A DNA stretch of 64,000 nt, taken from contig CP001769.1 of NCBI GenBank assembly GCA_000024525.1, positions 434,001 to 498,000 of the forward strand, in the 5' to 3' direction. Numbering within the stretch: position 1 is the first letter of the stretch; each line of letters begins with the position of its first letter. Below the pieces are notes generated by a model that saw only the letters and a list, made by a program, of their open reading frames with translations, searched no databases and had not been told where the DNA came from. The position numbers and the translations under genes are program-made. The stretch is from Spirosoma linguale DSM 74. Its GTDB lineage: Bacteria; Bacteroidota; Bacteroidia; Cytophagales; Spirosomataceae. This document shows positions 41,243-50,612 of the stretch, piece after piece.

Positions 41243-42580
41243 TTATTTTGACAGCAATTCCCGGATAGCAGCCTGGGCTTTATCGGCCCCGAAACCGGCC
41301 ATTGCCTGGTTCATAGCCTCGTTGATGAGGTCGTTACCCAAATTGCCGATGCTGCCTTCGTGTGTATGATGCAGGTTACGGGGTGGCACGTACGTGTGTT
41401 CGGCAATTTCCTTCCCAACGGTCCGATATGCTTCCCGGAAAGGCACGCCCTGTAATACCAGTTCGTTCACCCGCTCAACGCTAAAGAGCAGGTCATATTT
41501 AGGCTCATCCAGTAGATTGGCTTTAACTTGAAGGTGCTCCAGCATGAAATCAGTAATTTCCAGACAGTCGAGGATTTCGTCGAAGGCGGGCATCAGGATT
41601 TCTTTCAGCAACTGCATATCGCGGTGGTAGCCCGATGGGAGGTTGCTCATCACCAGTGTCACCTCCATCGGCAGGGCTTTTAGCCGGTTGGTTTTCGCGC
41701 GCAGTAGCTCGGCCACATCGGGGTTTTTCTTATGCGGCATAATACTGCTACCCGTTGTGAGTGCGTCCGGAAGGGTCAGAAAACTAAAGTTCTGGCTATT
41801 GTACAGGCAAATATCCATTGCCATCCTCGACAGGGTAGCGGCTACCGCAGCCAAGGCCGTGAGAGCAGTTTGTTCGGTTTTGCCGCGGCTCATCTGAGCA
41901 TACACCACATTCACGTGCATGCCTTCGAAACCCAGTAGTTCGGTTGTAAGGCTGCGGTTCAGCGGAAACGACGAGCCGTAGCCCGCCCCCGAGCCGAGTG
42001 GGTTGCGATTGGCCAGCCGGTAGGCCGTTTGCAGCGTCAGCATATCATCGGCCAGGGCTTCGGCATAGGCACCGAACCACAACCCGAAGGATGAGGGCAT
42101 GGCAATCTGCAAGTGCGTGTACCCCGGCAGCAGGTCATCCTTATGCTGTTCCGAGCGGCTTACCAACCGGTCGAATACCGTTCGGACAGCTTCGGCAACG
42201 CGCCAGAGCCGGTCGCGGGAGAAGAGCTTCATATCGACCAGCACCTGGTCATTACGGGAGCGGCCCGAGTGAATTTTCTTGCCTACATCGCCCAATACGC
42301 GGGTCAGCATTAGTTCCACCTGCGAGTGAACATCTTCAATGCCTTCTTCAATTTCAAATTGACCCGCCTGAATTTGCTGATAAATGGTTTTCAGCTCCGT
42401 ATTCAGCATGGTCAATTCATCCGTCGAAAGCAGGCCGATGGTTTCGAGCATATGGGCGTGGGCCAGATTGCCCAGCACATCGAAAGGAGCGAGGTAGAGA
42501 TCCATTTCACGGTCCCGACCAACCGTGAAGCGTTCAATTTGTTCGGCGGTACTGACGCCTTCTTTTTGCCAGAGTTTCAA
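41243..42580 (-). CDS. argH: Argininosuccinate lyase
   Basis: The 445-residue cytoplasmic enzyme splits argininosuccinate into arginine and fumarate, the last step of arginine synthesis. The fumarase/aspartase-superfamily signature GSSIMPHKKNPDV lies near residue 278, with HSGRSRNDQV (~108) and LPGYTHLQIAMPSSFG (~155) as the other two conserved regions. No other arg gene is adjacent. The 125 nt upstream contain GACCTTTG (minus strand), a near match to the -7 box. Confidence 0.97.
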   Translation of the reverse strand: MKLWQKEGVSTAEQIERFTVGRDREMDLYLAPFDVLGNLAHAHMLETIGLLSTDELTMLNTELKTIYQQIQAGQFEIEEGIEDVHSQVELMLTRVLGDVGKKIHSGRSRNDQVLVDMKLFSRDRLWRVAEAVRTVFDRLVSRSEQHKDDLLPGYTHLQIAMPSSFGLWFGAYAEALADDMLTLQTAYRLANRNPLGSGAGYGSSFPLNRSLTTELLGFEGMHVNVVYAQMSRGKTEQTALTALAAVAATLSRMAMDICLYNSQNFSFLTLPDALTTGSSIMPHKKNPDVAELLRAKTNRLKALPMEVTLVMSNLPSGYHRDMQLLKEILMPAFDEILDCLEITDFMLEHLQVKANLLDEPKYDLLFSVERVNELVLQGVPFREAYRTVGKEIAEHTYVPPRNLHHTHEGSIGNLGNDLINEAMNQAMAGFGADKAQAAIRELLSK

Positions 42581-42705
42581 GGCTTACTGATTGAAAGAGT
42601 GAAATCGGACCGCCGAAGCGGACTGAAAGAGTGAAAAATGAACTGTTCATCCCGGCGCTCTTTCCCGTTCCGCAAAGGTCGTAAAAAAGTTGGGGCAACA
42701 ATTCG

Positions 42706-43968
42706 TTAGACAAGTGCATCCGCTTCGGGTAAGGGCTTTGTCGCTAATTTTCGCCCCAGCCACCAGAATCCACTCGCCGACAGCAGACTTATCCCCGCAA
42801 TGACCAGCCAATGGATGGAAAAGCCGAAATGAGCTACCACTTGCGACCCGATTGCCGGAGAAAGCGTCTGCGCCAGCGCTCCGCTCATACCGGCCAGCGC
42901 CAGGTACTGCCCGCGTGTGGCCGGACTGGCACGTTCGACGGTGAACGATTGGATGAACGGAATGGCCAGCATCTCGCTGAAGGTGCCAAACACGATAAAA
43001 ATCAGCGCAATAGTCATCGCAGGCAGGGCAATCTTACTGGTCGACGCGAGTAGCAGATAAGAAAGGGTTGTGAGCAGAACCCCCGCGACGATCAGGCTGG
43101 TTTTTGCCCGTTTTTTCTGCTCAATGCTATACACCAGTGCCATTTCCAGGCATACGATGATTAGCCCGTTCAGGGCCATCAGGCTCCCGATTGTGCCTTC
43201 GCTCATGCGCATCACCTCCTTGAAAAATAGAGGAACAATGGAAAATAACTGCATGAACGTGATTAGATACAGGCAGGAACAAATGACGAAAGCAACGAAC
43301 AAGCCGTCGCGGTAAGGGGACTTGGTGCCAATGGTAACCGAATGTAGATCGTCTGGATTGGCGTTCGGAGCCGGGATTCTTGCCGGTACCGGTAGGCAGA
43401 ACCAAAGGACAATTCCGGCGGCCAGACAGGTAAGTCCGTCGGTCCAGAACAGGAGATTGTAGCTGATACCCGCTATCCAGCCGCCCAGGCCACCGCCTAC
43501 CGCCCAGCCGAGATTTATGGCTAACCGATTGAGTGAAAAGGCGCGGGTGCGGTTTCCCACCTCCGAATAATAGGCAATAGCCGCCTGATTGGCAGGACGA
43601 AACGCATCGCCGAGCAGCGTGAACATAAATACACTGCCACAGAGCATGTAAAAGTCAGTAACGAATTGCAGCCCCAGCAAGGCAACTCCGCCAAACAGCA
43701 GACTGAAGAGCTGGATGTAATAAAACCCAAACCGGTCGGTGAGTCGTCCGCCGAGGAAGGTGCCCACGAAGGCACCGAGGCCGTAAATGGCCATCACGAC
43801 ACCGGCTCGCTCAACGGAGTAATGCAAATGCTGGGTCAGGTAGAGCGTCATGAACGGCAAGACCATCGTACCACAGCGGTTGATGAGCATCACACCCGCC
43901 AGAAGCCAGACCGAGGGCGAAAGTCCACGGTAAGCCTGCTGGTAAAGATGAACGGTGCGCTGAATCAT
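42706..43968 (-). CDS. MFS transporter
   Basis: The 420-residue inner-membrane protein has about 12 transmembrane segments and the TM2-TM3 motif GGRLTDRFG near residue 75. Its general form is of drug:H+ antiporter-like (DHA) exporters; the substrate is unknown. The ATG at 43968 follows a TAnnTTTG box by 4 nt, which fixes the start and predicts a leaderless message. argH lies 125 nt downstream on the same strand and could be reached by read-through. Confidence 0.9.
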   Translation of the reverse strand: MIQRTVHLYQQAYRGLSPSVWLLAGVMLINRCGTMVLPFMTLYLTQHLHYSVERAGVVMAIYGLGAFVGTFLGGRLTDRFGFYYIQLFSLLFGGVALLGLQFVTDFYMLCGSVFMFTLLGDAFRPANQAAIAYYSEVGNRTRAFSLNRLAINLGWAVGGGLGGWIAGISYNLLFWTDGLTCLAAGIVLWFCLPVPARIPAPNANPDDLHSVTIGTKSPYRDGLFVAFVICSCLYLITFMQLFSIVPLFFKEVMRMSEGTIGSLMALNGLIIVCLEMALVYSIEQKKRAKTSLIVAGVLLTTLSYLLLASTSKIALPAMTIALIFIVFGTFSEMLAIPFIQSFTVERASPATRGQYLALAGMSGALAQTLSPAIGSQVVAHFGFSIHWLVIAGISLLSASGFWWLGRKLATKPLPEADALV

Positions 43969-43972
43969 GGGG

Positions 43973-43980
43973 CAAAGGTA
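43973..43980 (-). promoter_or_regulatory. Start-proximal -7 box for the MFS gene
   Basis: On the minus strand this reads TACCTTTG, an exact TAnnTTTG match with 4 nt to the ATG at 43968. Confidence 0.65.
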
Positions 43981-44023
43981 CGAGTAAACAACCGCACAAG
44001 GCCCACTCCATCAGGCAGAGTTA

Positions 44024-44644
44024 TCAGGCTTTGCGACGTGCATCGGCATCTTCGCCGGGGGCTACAAAGATTTTCCGGTCCGTAATCAATGGACGGTGCT
44101 CTTCCAGAAACGCCTTCAGCAGCCTGATTTCTTCCAACTGCTTGTCAATTGGATGAGTAAGTGAATAACTTTCTACGTAAACATCCGAGCGGCCGTCGGG
44201 CTGAAATTCGGCAATTACGTATTCCATCAGCTTTATCCCTTTGCGTTTGAGCGCATGCAGGTACAGATTCTGGTGGTTGTGCGTAAAGCGACCCGCCTGG
44301 TAGGAGGCTGTTGTTTTTAAGTCTACCGCTTTGAATTTGCCAATCAGGTCTACATAGCCGTAAAACAGGACATCGTCGATTTGCCACTGGCAATAGACCT
44401 GCGTGTCGACAATGGGTCGGGGGAGAAGTTTCCGGACTTTTTTAATGATTTCCGGGTCGAAACGGTCTTCGTTGGTGCCTTTTACTACGGCCTCTTCAAA
44501 TGAAACGCCCCGTTCCTGAGCGGCTGTAGAAGGGGTAGGTACGCGGTTTATGGAATCAATCAGTTCCTGCGCCGATAAATTTCCGCCCCGTACGTAACGG
44601 GCGAATACATTGAGCAGAGACGGGTAAAAACGGTAGTTGATCAT
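44024..44644 (-). CDS. PD-(D/E)XK nuclease-like protein, function unknown
   Basis: The 206-residue protein has a core GYVDLIGKFKAVDLKTTAS (D at GYVD, then D-x-K in VDLKTT), the layout of the PD-(D/E)XK/RecB-like fold, as in Cas4-type and phage exonuclease domains. The rest (LLKAFLEEHRPLI) is helical. Whether it cuts DNA is not known, and no CRISPR or repair partner is close. ATG 44644 is preferred; an in-frame extension to 44683 has poorer content. The YdcZ-like gene lies 63 nt upstream on the same strand. Confidence 0.7.
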   Translation of the reverse strand: MINYRFYPSLLNVFARYVRGGNLSAQELIDSINRVPTPSTAAQERGVSFEEAVVKGTNEDRFDPEIIKKVRKLLPRPIVDTQVYCQWQIDDVLFYGYVDLIGKFKAVDLKTTASYQAGRFTHNHQNLYLHALKRKGIKLMEYVIAEFQPDGRSDVYVESYSLTHPIDKQLEEIRLLKAFLEEHRPLITDRKIFVAPGEDADARRKA

Positions 44645-44707
44645 CAGTTTGCAAGGCTCAGTTTGTGGTCGGCCCAATCCCAAACCTGTAAACCATAAAC
44701 CCTGTAC

Positions 44708-45151
44708 TTAGTTTCTGACCACCAGCAGCACACCGGCTACAATGAGCAGTACGCCGAGCAAACGCCAGCCGTTAGCCGGATGCAGGGCAAAACCCAATAG
44801 CCCATAATGGTCGAGGATGATGGCCGCTACCAGTTGACCGGCTACGCTGAGACTAACCAGGTTGGCGGTCCCGATTTTCTGAACACTCACAATAACGGTA
44901 ATCATGTAGACTGCTCCCATCACACCGCCCATCCATTTCCACCAGCTCACCTGTTTGATAGCTTCCAGTGAAGGGACCGGAGCACCCGACCCCATAAACA
45001 GTAAGACAAGAACCACAAAGCCGGAGCCAAATGATACAGCCGCTGCCAGAATAGGGCTGGCCATTGCCTGACGCAGGTTTGCATTGACACCAGCCTGTAC
45101 AGTAATTGCCAAACCGATCAGAAAGGCAAAGAAAATATAGATGTAATTCAT
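44708..45151 (-). CDS. DMT superfamily transporter, YdcZ (DUF606) type
   Basis: The 147-residue membrane protein has about five hydrophobic segments and the YdcZ features VQAGVNANLRQ near the N-terminus and LVSLSVAGQLVAAIILDHYG near the C-terminal half. It is a half-size drug/metabolite transporter that likely acts as a dimer; the substrate is unknown. ATG 45151 is placed directly after a TAnnTTTG box; the in-frame ATG at 45169 would include the promoter itself. Confidence 0.85.
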   Translation of the reverse strand: MNYIYIFFAFLIGLAITVQAGVNANLRQAMASPILAAAVSFGSGFVVLVLLFMGSGAPVPSLEAIKQVSWWKWMGGVMGAVYMITVIVSVQKIGTANLVSLSVAGQLVAAIILDHYGLLGFALHPANGWRLLGVLLIVAGVLLVVRN

Positions 45152-45156
45152 GCGTG

Positions 45157-45164
45157 CAAAGGTA
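45157..45164 (-). promoter_or_regulatory. Start-proximal -7 box for the YdcZ-type gene
   Basis: On the minus strand this reads TACCTTTG, an exact TAnnTTTG match with 5 nt to the ATG at 45151. Confidence 0.6.
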
Positions 45165-45284
45165 AACAACGGCTTTTCTTGGTCTTACCGCTTAATTAAT
45201 TTTTTAGGAAAATAGTTACTTGGTCAGAAGTGGCCCATTATGTAAATTGCTCACCTTTCCTAACCTAAATAAGATCACTTTCGT

Positions 45285-46277
45285 ATGTTTATCATCTCTC
45301 ACTATCCAGTGGCAGTTGTTGGCTGCTTTCTGGCAATGCTGTGCTGGGGCTCCTGGGCTAATACTCAGAAATTGGCTACTCAATCTGTCCCCACAACTAT
45401 TTTCTACCGAGATTATACATACGGAATACTGATTTTGAGCTTGTTAGTGGCATTAACGCTGGGCAGCCTTGGTACAGAAGGACGTTCCTTTCTGACCGAT
45501 TTCAAGCAGGCCGACACCGGAAGTTTTATCTACGCACTGCTGGGCGGGCTGGTTTTTAACGTTGCCAATATGCTTATCGTCATTGGTATTGAGCTGGCAG
45601 GGTTGTCGGTAGCTATGCCGGTTGGGATTGGACTTGCCCTAATCCTGGGTGTGATCGTTAATTATATATCCTCGCCGATAGGTAACATAAATCTGCTGTC
45701 GGGCGGGGTTTTCGCCATCTTTCTGTCTATCGTATTCAGTGCGCTGGCCTACCGTGCCAAAACAGCCGATGAAGGGTCTGTTAGTACGCAGGGGCTGACA
45801 ATCTCGCTGGTAGGCGGGTTTATGATGAGCTTCTTTTTCTTCTTTGTCGCCCGCGCTATGGCGAGTGATTTTAGCAATCCGGCACCGGGGTTACTGACAC
45901 CCTACACGGCACTGGTTCTGTTTGCCGTTGGTGTAGTGGCGAGTACTCCGCTGTTTCTCCCTATTCTCCGCCGATACGCAAGCAAACCCGCCGATGGCGA
46001 AATTGACTATGGCGATGTGAGTCGGCGAAATCATCAGATTGGTATGCTGGGCGGTATGATCTGGTGTCTGGGTATGGCATCGAGTCTGATGGCGTCGGGT
46101 CAGGCTGGGTATGCCATCAGTTACGGGCTGGGCCAGGGAGCGACCATTGTGGCTGTTTTGTGGGGTGTGTTCATCTGGAAGGAATTTCGGGGGGCTCCGG
46201 CAATGTCGGGCCGCTATCTGACGCTGATGGGGGTGTGCTACTTGCTCGGCCTAACCCTCATTATATACGCCAGATAG
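45285..46277 (+). CDS. GRP-type sugar / DMT transporter
   Basis: The 330-residue inner-membrane protein has about ten transmembrane segments. FLAMLCWGSWANTQKLA at the start and FYRDYTYGILILSLL match the glucose/ribose porter (GRP/RhaT-like) family of DMT transporters, which import sugars such as L-rhamnose or glucose with protons. Given the GH106 gene 20 kb away, rhamnose is possible but only a guess. It is divergent from the YdcZ-type gene across 133 nt and stands alone. Confidence 0.85.
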   Translation: MFIISHYPVAVVGCFLAMLCWGSWANTQKLATQSVPTTIFYRDYTYGILILSLLVALTLGSLGTEGRSFLTDFKQADTGSFIYALLGGLVFNVANMLIVIGIELAGLSVAMPVGIGLALILGVIVNYISSPIGNINLLSGGVFAIFLSIVFSALAYRAKTADEGSVSTQGLTISLVGGFMMSFFFFFVARAMASDFSNPAPGLLTPYTALVLFAVGVVASTPLFLPILRRYASKPADGEIDYGDVSRRNHQIGMLGGMIWCLGMASSLMASGQAGYAISYGLGQGATIVAVLWGVFIWKEFRGAPAMSGRYLTLMGVCYLLGLTLIIYAR

Positions 46278-46342
46278 CCGGTCAAACGTTAGAACAGCCC
46301 GCACTCCATCAATAGCGCTCCTGTTTTGCTTTATACAAGCGG

Positions 46343-48109
46343 CTATCGGGCAGCCTTAATGTATTCATCGACAATGCGTTCGAGGATCGGCATGGTTACG
46401 GTGCCCTGGCTTAAAATAAGGTCATGGAAAACGCGTACATCAAACTTGTCGCCAAGTGCCTTTTGCGCCTTCTGTCGTAGTTCCTTGATTTTTAACTCGC
46501 CAATTTTATAGGCCAAAGCCTGACCGGGCCAGGAGATGTATCGGTCTGTTTCGGTGGTGCAGTCGTGGATAGACAGGGCCGTATGGGATGATAAATAGTC
46601 GATTACCTGCTGCCGGGTCCAGCCTTTTGTATGGATACCCGTGTCGACTACCAACCGGCAGGCCCGCCACATTTCGAAGGTGAGTCGCCCAAAATCGCTG
46701 TACGGATCTTTGTAGAAGCCCATCTCTTTACCCAGCCATTCGCAGTACAGGCCCCAGCCCTCGCCGAACGAATCGACGTAAAGGCGTTTCCGGAAGTCGG
46801 GCAGGCCGGTCAATTCCTGCGATAAGGCCGATTGCAGGTGATGGCCCGGTACGGCTTCGTGCAGGGTCAGTGCTTCCAGTGTGTACAACGGCCGACTTGC
46901 CAGATTGTACGTATTGACCCAGTAGTAGCCCGGTGTTTTGCTGCTGATGGGCGCTCCCACGTATCGCCCGCTGGTGTATTTGGGCGCCAGAGCGTCGGGA
47001 ACGGGAGCAACGCCATACGGTTGCCGGGGAAGTTTGCCAAAAAACGCCGGCAGCTTATCGTCGGCCTGTTTGGCAATGTAACTGGCTTCTTTAAGGAGTT
47101 GTACGGGCGTTTTGGCGTAGAACTGAGGGTCAGTACGCAGAAACTTCAGAAACTCCTGAAACGAACCCTTAAACCCGGTTTGCGTGATGAGTGCCTGCAT
47201 CTCCGCCTGAATCCGGGCTACCTCCTGTAAGCCTAACTGGTGAATGGCATCGGCATCGGCCGATAGGTCGAGGGTTGTGTAATAGCGGATACGCTGCTGA
47301 TAAAACGCGGTGCCGTTGGGTAACGCATTGGCGGCCAGCGTGGTGCGGGCACCCGGCAAATAGGCTGTATCCATAAAGGCACCGAACATAGTATAGCCTT
47401 TAACCACGCCGTCCATAACCGCTTTCTGACCGGCCTGCTGTAAACGCGCCTGCTCTTCGGGGCTGATCGACGCCGGAAAGTGCAGGAATGGCCCGTAAAA
47501 AACACTGCGGGTGGGGTCCGTAACAATGTGGTTTCTGTACGTTATTTCGTAGCCTTTCAGCGTGATTTTAGGGGCCGTCATACCCGTGCGTAACCCTTCG
47601 CGCAACAGGGTTACGACATCCGAGAGGTAGGCCGGGAAGGTGTAAAGTAGTTTGATATAGCTTTCATAATCGGCTGCGGTACGGAAGGTGAGATAGTTGG
47701 ATATAAACGGTAAAGACGTATGCGGACCGGAGTCGGAGGTGAAGGGATTCAGATACCCTTTCAGGTTGTACTGTTCAATATCGTCTTCCATTGTGTACCG
47801 GAGTAGTTCGGCATTGACGCGCTCGGGTCCCGAAAGGGCTGCCGATGGAATGGCGTTGAGCTTGGCCAGCTGATTCCGGTAAAAAGCGGTTTGCCGAGCC
47901 ATGGCGGCTTCGGTATAAGATCCCAGGCTTTCGATCTGGGTCTTTTTGCCCGCAAAAACGGCCGTCAATGGGTGTTCCCGCAGTTCAAACGCCCAGGTGC
48001 TGTCGATAACCTGACGAAGTTGCTCCGACGGCGTTTGTGCCCTGAGCGATAGGTGTAAGCAGATAAAGGCCAGGCTGAGACCAGCGCATTGACGAATGGA
48101 AAAAGACAT
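46343..48109 (-). CDS. DUF885 family secreted metallopeptidase-like protein
   Basis: The 588-residue protein has a signal peptide (MSFSIRQCAGLSLAFICLHLSLRAQ), which decides the start at ATG 48109. The DUF885 domain fills the rest; TLHEAVPGHHLQSALSQE near residue 410 is an HExxxHH zinc-binding-like motif, and FGEGWGLYCEWLG with a glutamate follows, as in M1/M32-type peptidases. It is probably a zinc carboxypeptidase or related hydrolase in the periplasm; no substrate is established. A near -7 box (TATCTTGG on the minus strand, 48138-48145) precedes it. Confidence 0.85.
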   Translation of the reverse strand: MSFSIRQCAGLSLAFICLHLSLRAQTPSEQLRQVIDSTWAFELREHPLTAVFAGKKTQIESLGSYTEAAMARQTAFYRNQLAKLNAIPSAALSGPERVNAELLRYTMEDDIEQYNLKGYLNPFTSDSGPHTSLPFISNYLTFRTAADYESYIKLLYTFPAYLSDVVTLLREGLRTGMTAPKITLKGYEITYRNHIVTDPTRSVFYGPFLHFPASISPEEQARLQQAGQKAVMDGVVKGYTMFGAFMDTAYLPGARTTLAANALPNGTAFYQQRIRYYTTLDLSADADAIHQLGLQEVARIQAEMQALITQTGFKGSFQEFLKFLRTDPQFYAKTPVQLLKEASYIAKQADDKLPAFFGKLPRQPYGVAPVPDALAPKYTSGRYVGAPISSKTPGYYWVNTYNLASRPLYTLEALTLHEAVPGHHLQSALSQELTGLPDFRKRLYVDSFGEGWGLYCEWLGKEMGFYKDPYSDFGRLTFEMWRACRLVVDTGIHTKGWTRQQVIDYLSSHTALSIHDCTTETDRYISWPGQALAYKIGELKIKELRQKAQKALGDKFDVRVFHDLILSQGTVTMPILERIVDEYIKAAR

Positions 48110-48441
48110 GAATACGGAGGGGTTTGATCGGTAAGCCCCAAGATAGTGAGTTTGCTGCAATCGTGTGAAGCAAGGCGGTAAAAACCATATTTTCAGCCGA
48201 ATACAGCTATCTGGGAAAAGGAGCAGGTATTATTTTGGCGGATGAATGACAATTCGCTGCAACGTAAATTGCGCTTTACTTGTATAGGCTATATACCGGC
48301 GTTAGCAACCGTTGGCCAACGAAATGAGCTGCCTGATGCGTAAACAGTAAAATAAAGGCAGCTTTGCGAACCAAAGGGTTCTTTTTGGGGTCAATGTCAG
48401 TCAAATCAGTTTAAAATCAAGTACACAATTCTCAACTTTTT
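48110..48441. other. Divergent non-coding gap with short palindromes
   Basis: No gene is supported. It holds the 12-bp perfect palindrome CGTTGGCCAACG at 48310-48321 and 8-bp arms AGCTGCCT (48327-48334) and AGGCAGCT (48356-48363) that could form a stem in the leader of the barrel-protein gene. No exact -7 box was found for that gene. Confidence 0.45.
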
Positions 48442-49116
48442 ATGCGTAAGTTTTTCGTTACCCTGTTTGTTATGGTTTCTTTTGCCGTAAAGGCCCAAAC
48501 GGTGGCATCCGATACCGCTATCACTGGTACACCGGCCAGGCCTGCTAAATCGTCGAAGATAGAGAAGCCATTTAAGGTAAACCTGGGCGTGGGTTTTGCG
48601 GCACCTGTGGATAAGGCGGGCACAAACAGCTTCGTTAAGCCCGGCTTTGTTTACAGTGTGGAGCCCCAGTATGAACTGAGCCGGAATCTGGAAGTTGGCG
48701 TACGGGTAGAGCAGGCTTTTATCAGGCGCTCGGAGGCACTGGACGGTGATATTTACAAAGACACTAAGGTTAAATCCATGCTATCGGCTGTAGCAACGGC
48801 TAACTATGTAGTTAAGATCGCCGGGGCTATTCGGCCTTATGTTGGGGTAGGTATTGGTGGTTATTACACTGCTGAAAGCTCGCAAACGAATCAAATTCAG
48901 GGGAGCAGCTCTGTCGTTTCGTACCCGCTGCCAGCAGCCGTCAACCTCGGTGGCCTGGGGCGGATAGGTATTAAGTACGGCATACTCAATATAGAAGGTA
49001 CCTACAACCTGGTGAGTGATCTTAGTGTAACGAATGCCGCCAATCGATTAACCTTGACGGCTAAAAATTCATACTTCAGTGTAAAGGCAGGCCTTACCAT
49101 TGGTGGGTCGCGGTAA
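48442..49116 (+). CDS. Outer-membrane beta-barrel protein, small
   Basis: The 224-residue protein has a signal peptide (ending SFAVKAQ) and an eight-strand barrel-like pattern of alternating hydrophobics: FKVNLGVGFAAPVD, YELSRNLEVGVRVEQAF, AIRPYVGVGIGGYYT, VNLGGLGRIGIKYG and SYFSVKAGLTIGG at the end. This is the common outer-membrane porin-like (OMP_b-brl) type of Bacteroidetes; a specific function is not known. Its stop codon forms the first base of the 42-bp inverted repeat arm at 49116. Confidence 0.8.
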   Translation: MRKFFVTLFVMVSFAVKAQTVASDTAITGTPARPAKSSKIEKPFKVNLGVGFAAPVDKAGTNSFVKPGFVYSVEPQYELSRNLEVGVRVEQAFIRRSEALDGDIYKDTKVKSMLSAVATANYVVKIAGAIRPYVGVGIGGYYTAESSQTNQIQGSSSVVSYPLPAAVNLGGLGRIGIKYGILNIEGTYNLVSDLSVTNAANRLTLTAKNSYFSVKAGLTIGGSR

Positions 49117-49221
49117 AATGAATTGAGCGGTTGTATGTACCTACGGGCTTCAGCCCGTATTTTAATGCTATCTCATATTCGGGCTGAAGCCCGTAGGTAC
49201 ATACAACCGCTCAATTCATTT
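49116..49221. repeat. 42-bp perfect inverted repeat joining two stop codons
   Basis: Bases 49116-49157 and 49180-49221 are perfect reverse complements around a 22-nt loop. The left arm starts at the last base of the barrel-protein stop codon; the right arm contains the stop codon of the convergent gene at 49216. Each arm also holds the nested palindrome GGGCTTCAGCCC. It likely ends both transcripts, but the length and position are unusual. Confidence 0.85.
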
Positions 49222-50397
49222 ATACAGTAGCAAAAACATCTCGGCTGCGTGCCAGCTGTGCGGAAAGGCCAATTTCTGCTTGACCAGGTCTTTATCCAGC
49301 ACCGTCATACCCGGATAATGGGCGTTGCCGGACTTCTGCTCCCAACTCAACGGGTAGTCCAGGTTGCCGAGCATACCCCGCTTTTCCTGATAAAAATGGT
49401 CTTCTGCCCAGACCAGATAGGGGCGATTGGTACGCGAACCCTCATCAAACTTTTTTCCGGCAACATGCTCGTTCGTGTAGCCCCACCAGAACAGCGACGA
49501 GTAACTGTCGTACTGTTTTGGTACGACATAGGCATCGGGCAGATTTAGTGATTTAAGCCCGTATTTAAGCCATTTGGTCTGATATACCGGATGTTCGTCA
49601 GAGTCGGTCTGGCCAAGTATATAGTTTTCCCGCCTGAATCGGGCCACTGAGTCCAGCACCATTTGTACCACCGGATGGGTTTTGCCGGACACCAGCGACA
49701 CCAGAAAGAGCACCTCCCCCAAGTTATCCGCTTCGGCAATACCCTGATTATTCCGGTCGAATGGATCGTGAATGGCCATAATCCAGTCCTGTATCACGGC
49801 TAAATTGGTTGTTTCACGCAGCACCATACCCATAAGTGCCGCATCGCGGTACCGGGGCTTTGGATAAACCAGGAAATTAGGGACCGGACGGCCATGAATA
49901 ATGTTGATCAGGAGTTCCTGATGCAGTACCCTGAGCACCGGCCCAAAGCGTTTATCGGCAAACTGCGGCAGGTTCAACCGGCTGCGGGTGCCCGGAATGA
50001 GCCGGGGTCGTTTGGTGGGCTGCAGCAGCCAGACGCCCGTTTCATTCTCCAGAATTTGCACAATCTGTCCGTCCGCCAGAACCAGGTGAACCAGATAGGC
50101 CGATGGTACGATTAGTTCTTCTTTTACTTTCCACTGTTCTTCAATGTTGCCCGTCAGGGCGTTCAGTAGCCGACCATTGCGGTAGATGAGTTTAAGCCGA
50201 TTTCCCATCCCGAACAGAAAGAATTTCAGATCAGGTAACTCCCGTTGGCTCGTGTGCTCCTTTCGAAGGGCGATCAGGTTTTCCCGATACGTCTGTAGCT
50301 CCCCCGCCGGGTTCGGGTGCAGCACAGGCGGTACCAGCTTCTGGGCTGATGCACATAGCGATAAAAGGAAAAGAAAGCTGAGACTCCGAAAAAACAT
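49216..50397 (-). CDS. Secreted protein of unknown function (393 residues)
   Basis: The protein starts with a signal peptide (MFFRSLSFLFLLSLCASAQ). The first 120 residues look beta-rich with a short DLKFFLFGMGNRLKLIYRNG stretch; the rest appears helical and rich in aromatic residues (SSLFWWGYTNEHVAGKKFDE). I do not recognise a family, active site or repeat. The last codons and the stop lie inside the 42-bp inverted repeat arm. It converges on the small barrel-protein gene. The 215 nt upstream show no clear feature. Confidence 0.7.
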   Translation of the reverse strand: MFFRSLSFLFLLSLCASAQKLVPPVLHPNPAGELQTYRENLIALRKEHTSQRELPDLKFFLFGMGNRLKLIYRNGRLLNALTGNIEEQWKVKEELIVPSAYLVHLVLADGQIVQILENETGVWLLQPTKRPRLIPGTRSRLNLPQFADKRFGPVLRVLHQELLINIIHGRPVPNFLVYPKPRYRDAALMGMVLRETTNLAVIQDWIMAIHDPFDRNNQGIAEADNLGEVLFLVSLVSGKTHPVVQMVLDSVARFRRENYILGQTDSDEHPVYQTKWLKYGLKSLNLPDAYVVPKQYDSYSSLFWWGYTNEHVAGKKFDEGSRTNRPYLVWAEDHFYQEKRGMLGNLDYPLSWEQKSGNAHYPGMTVLDKDLVKQKLAFPHSWHAAEMFLLLYK

Positions 50398-50612
50398 AGC
50401 CGTTGGGATTGTGGTTATTAAATGTAATCAATACCAGGCATTTACTGGTTTTTCGCTCGTTTACCCCGACAGACGGGCTGTTCAGTCGATAAGTTTACTA
50501 TAACGATTGGTGTAGTATGCTTATATTGCAGTAGGTTAGTTATGAAAGACCAGTGTCTCGTTCTCGTTTACAGTCTTGGCGATTACGTTGCTTTAGCATA
50601 GACTGTTAGTCG

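Noticed and set aside
44024..44644. Cas4 protein of a CRISPR system
   Set aside because: Only the general PD-(D/E)XK core is present; no cysteine cluster, cas neighbour or array was seen.
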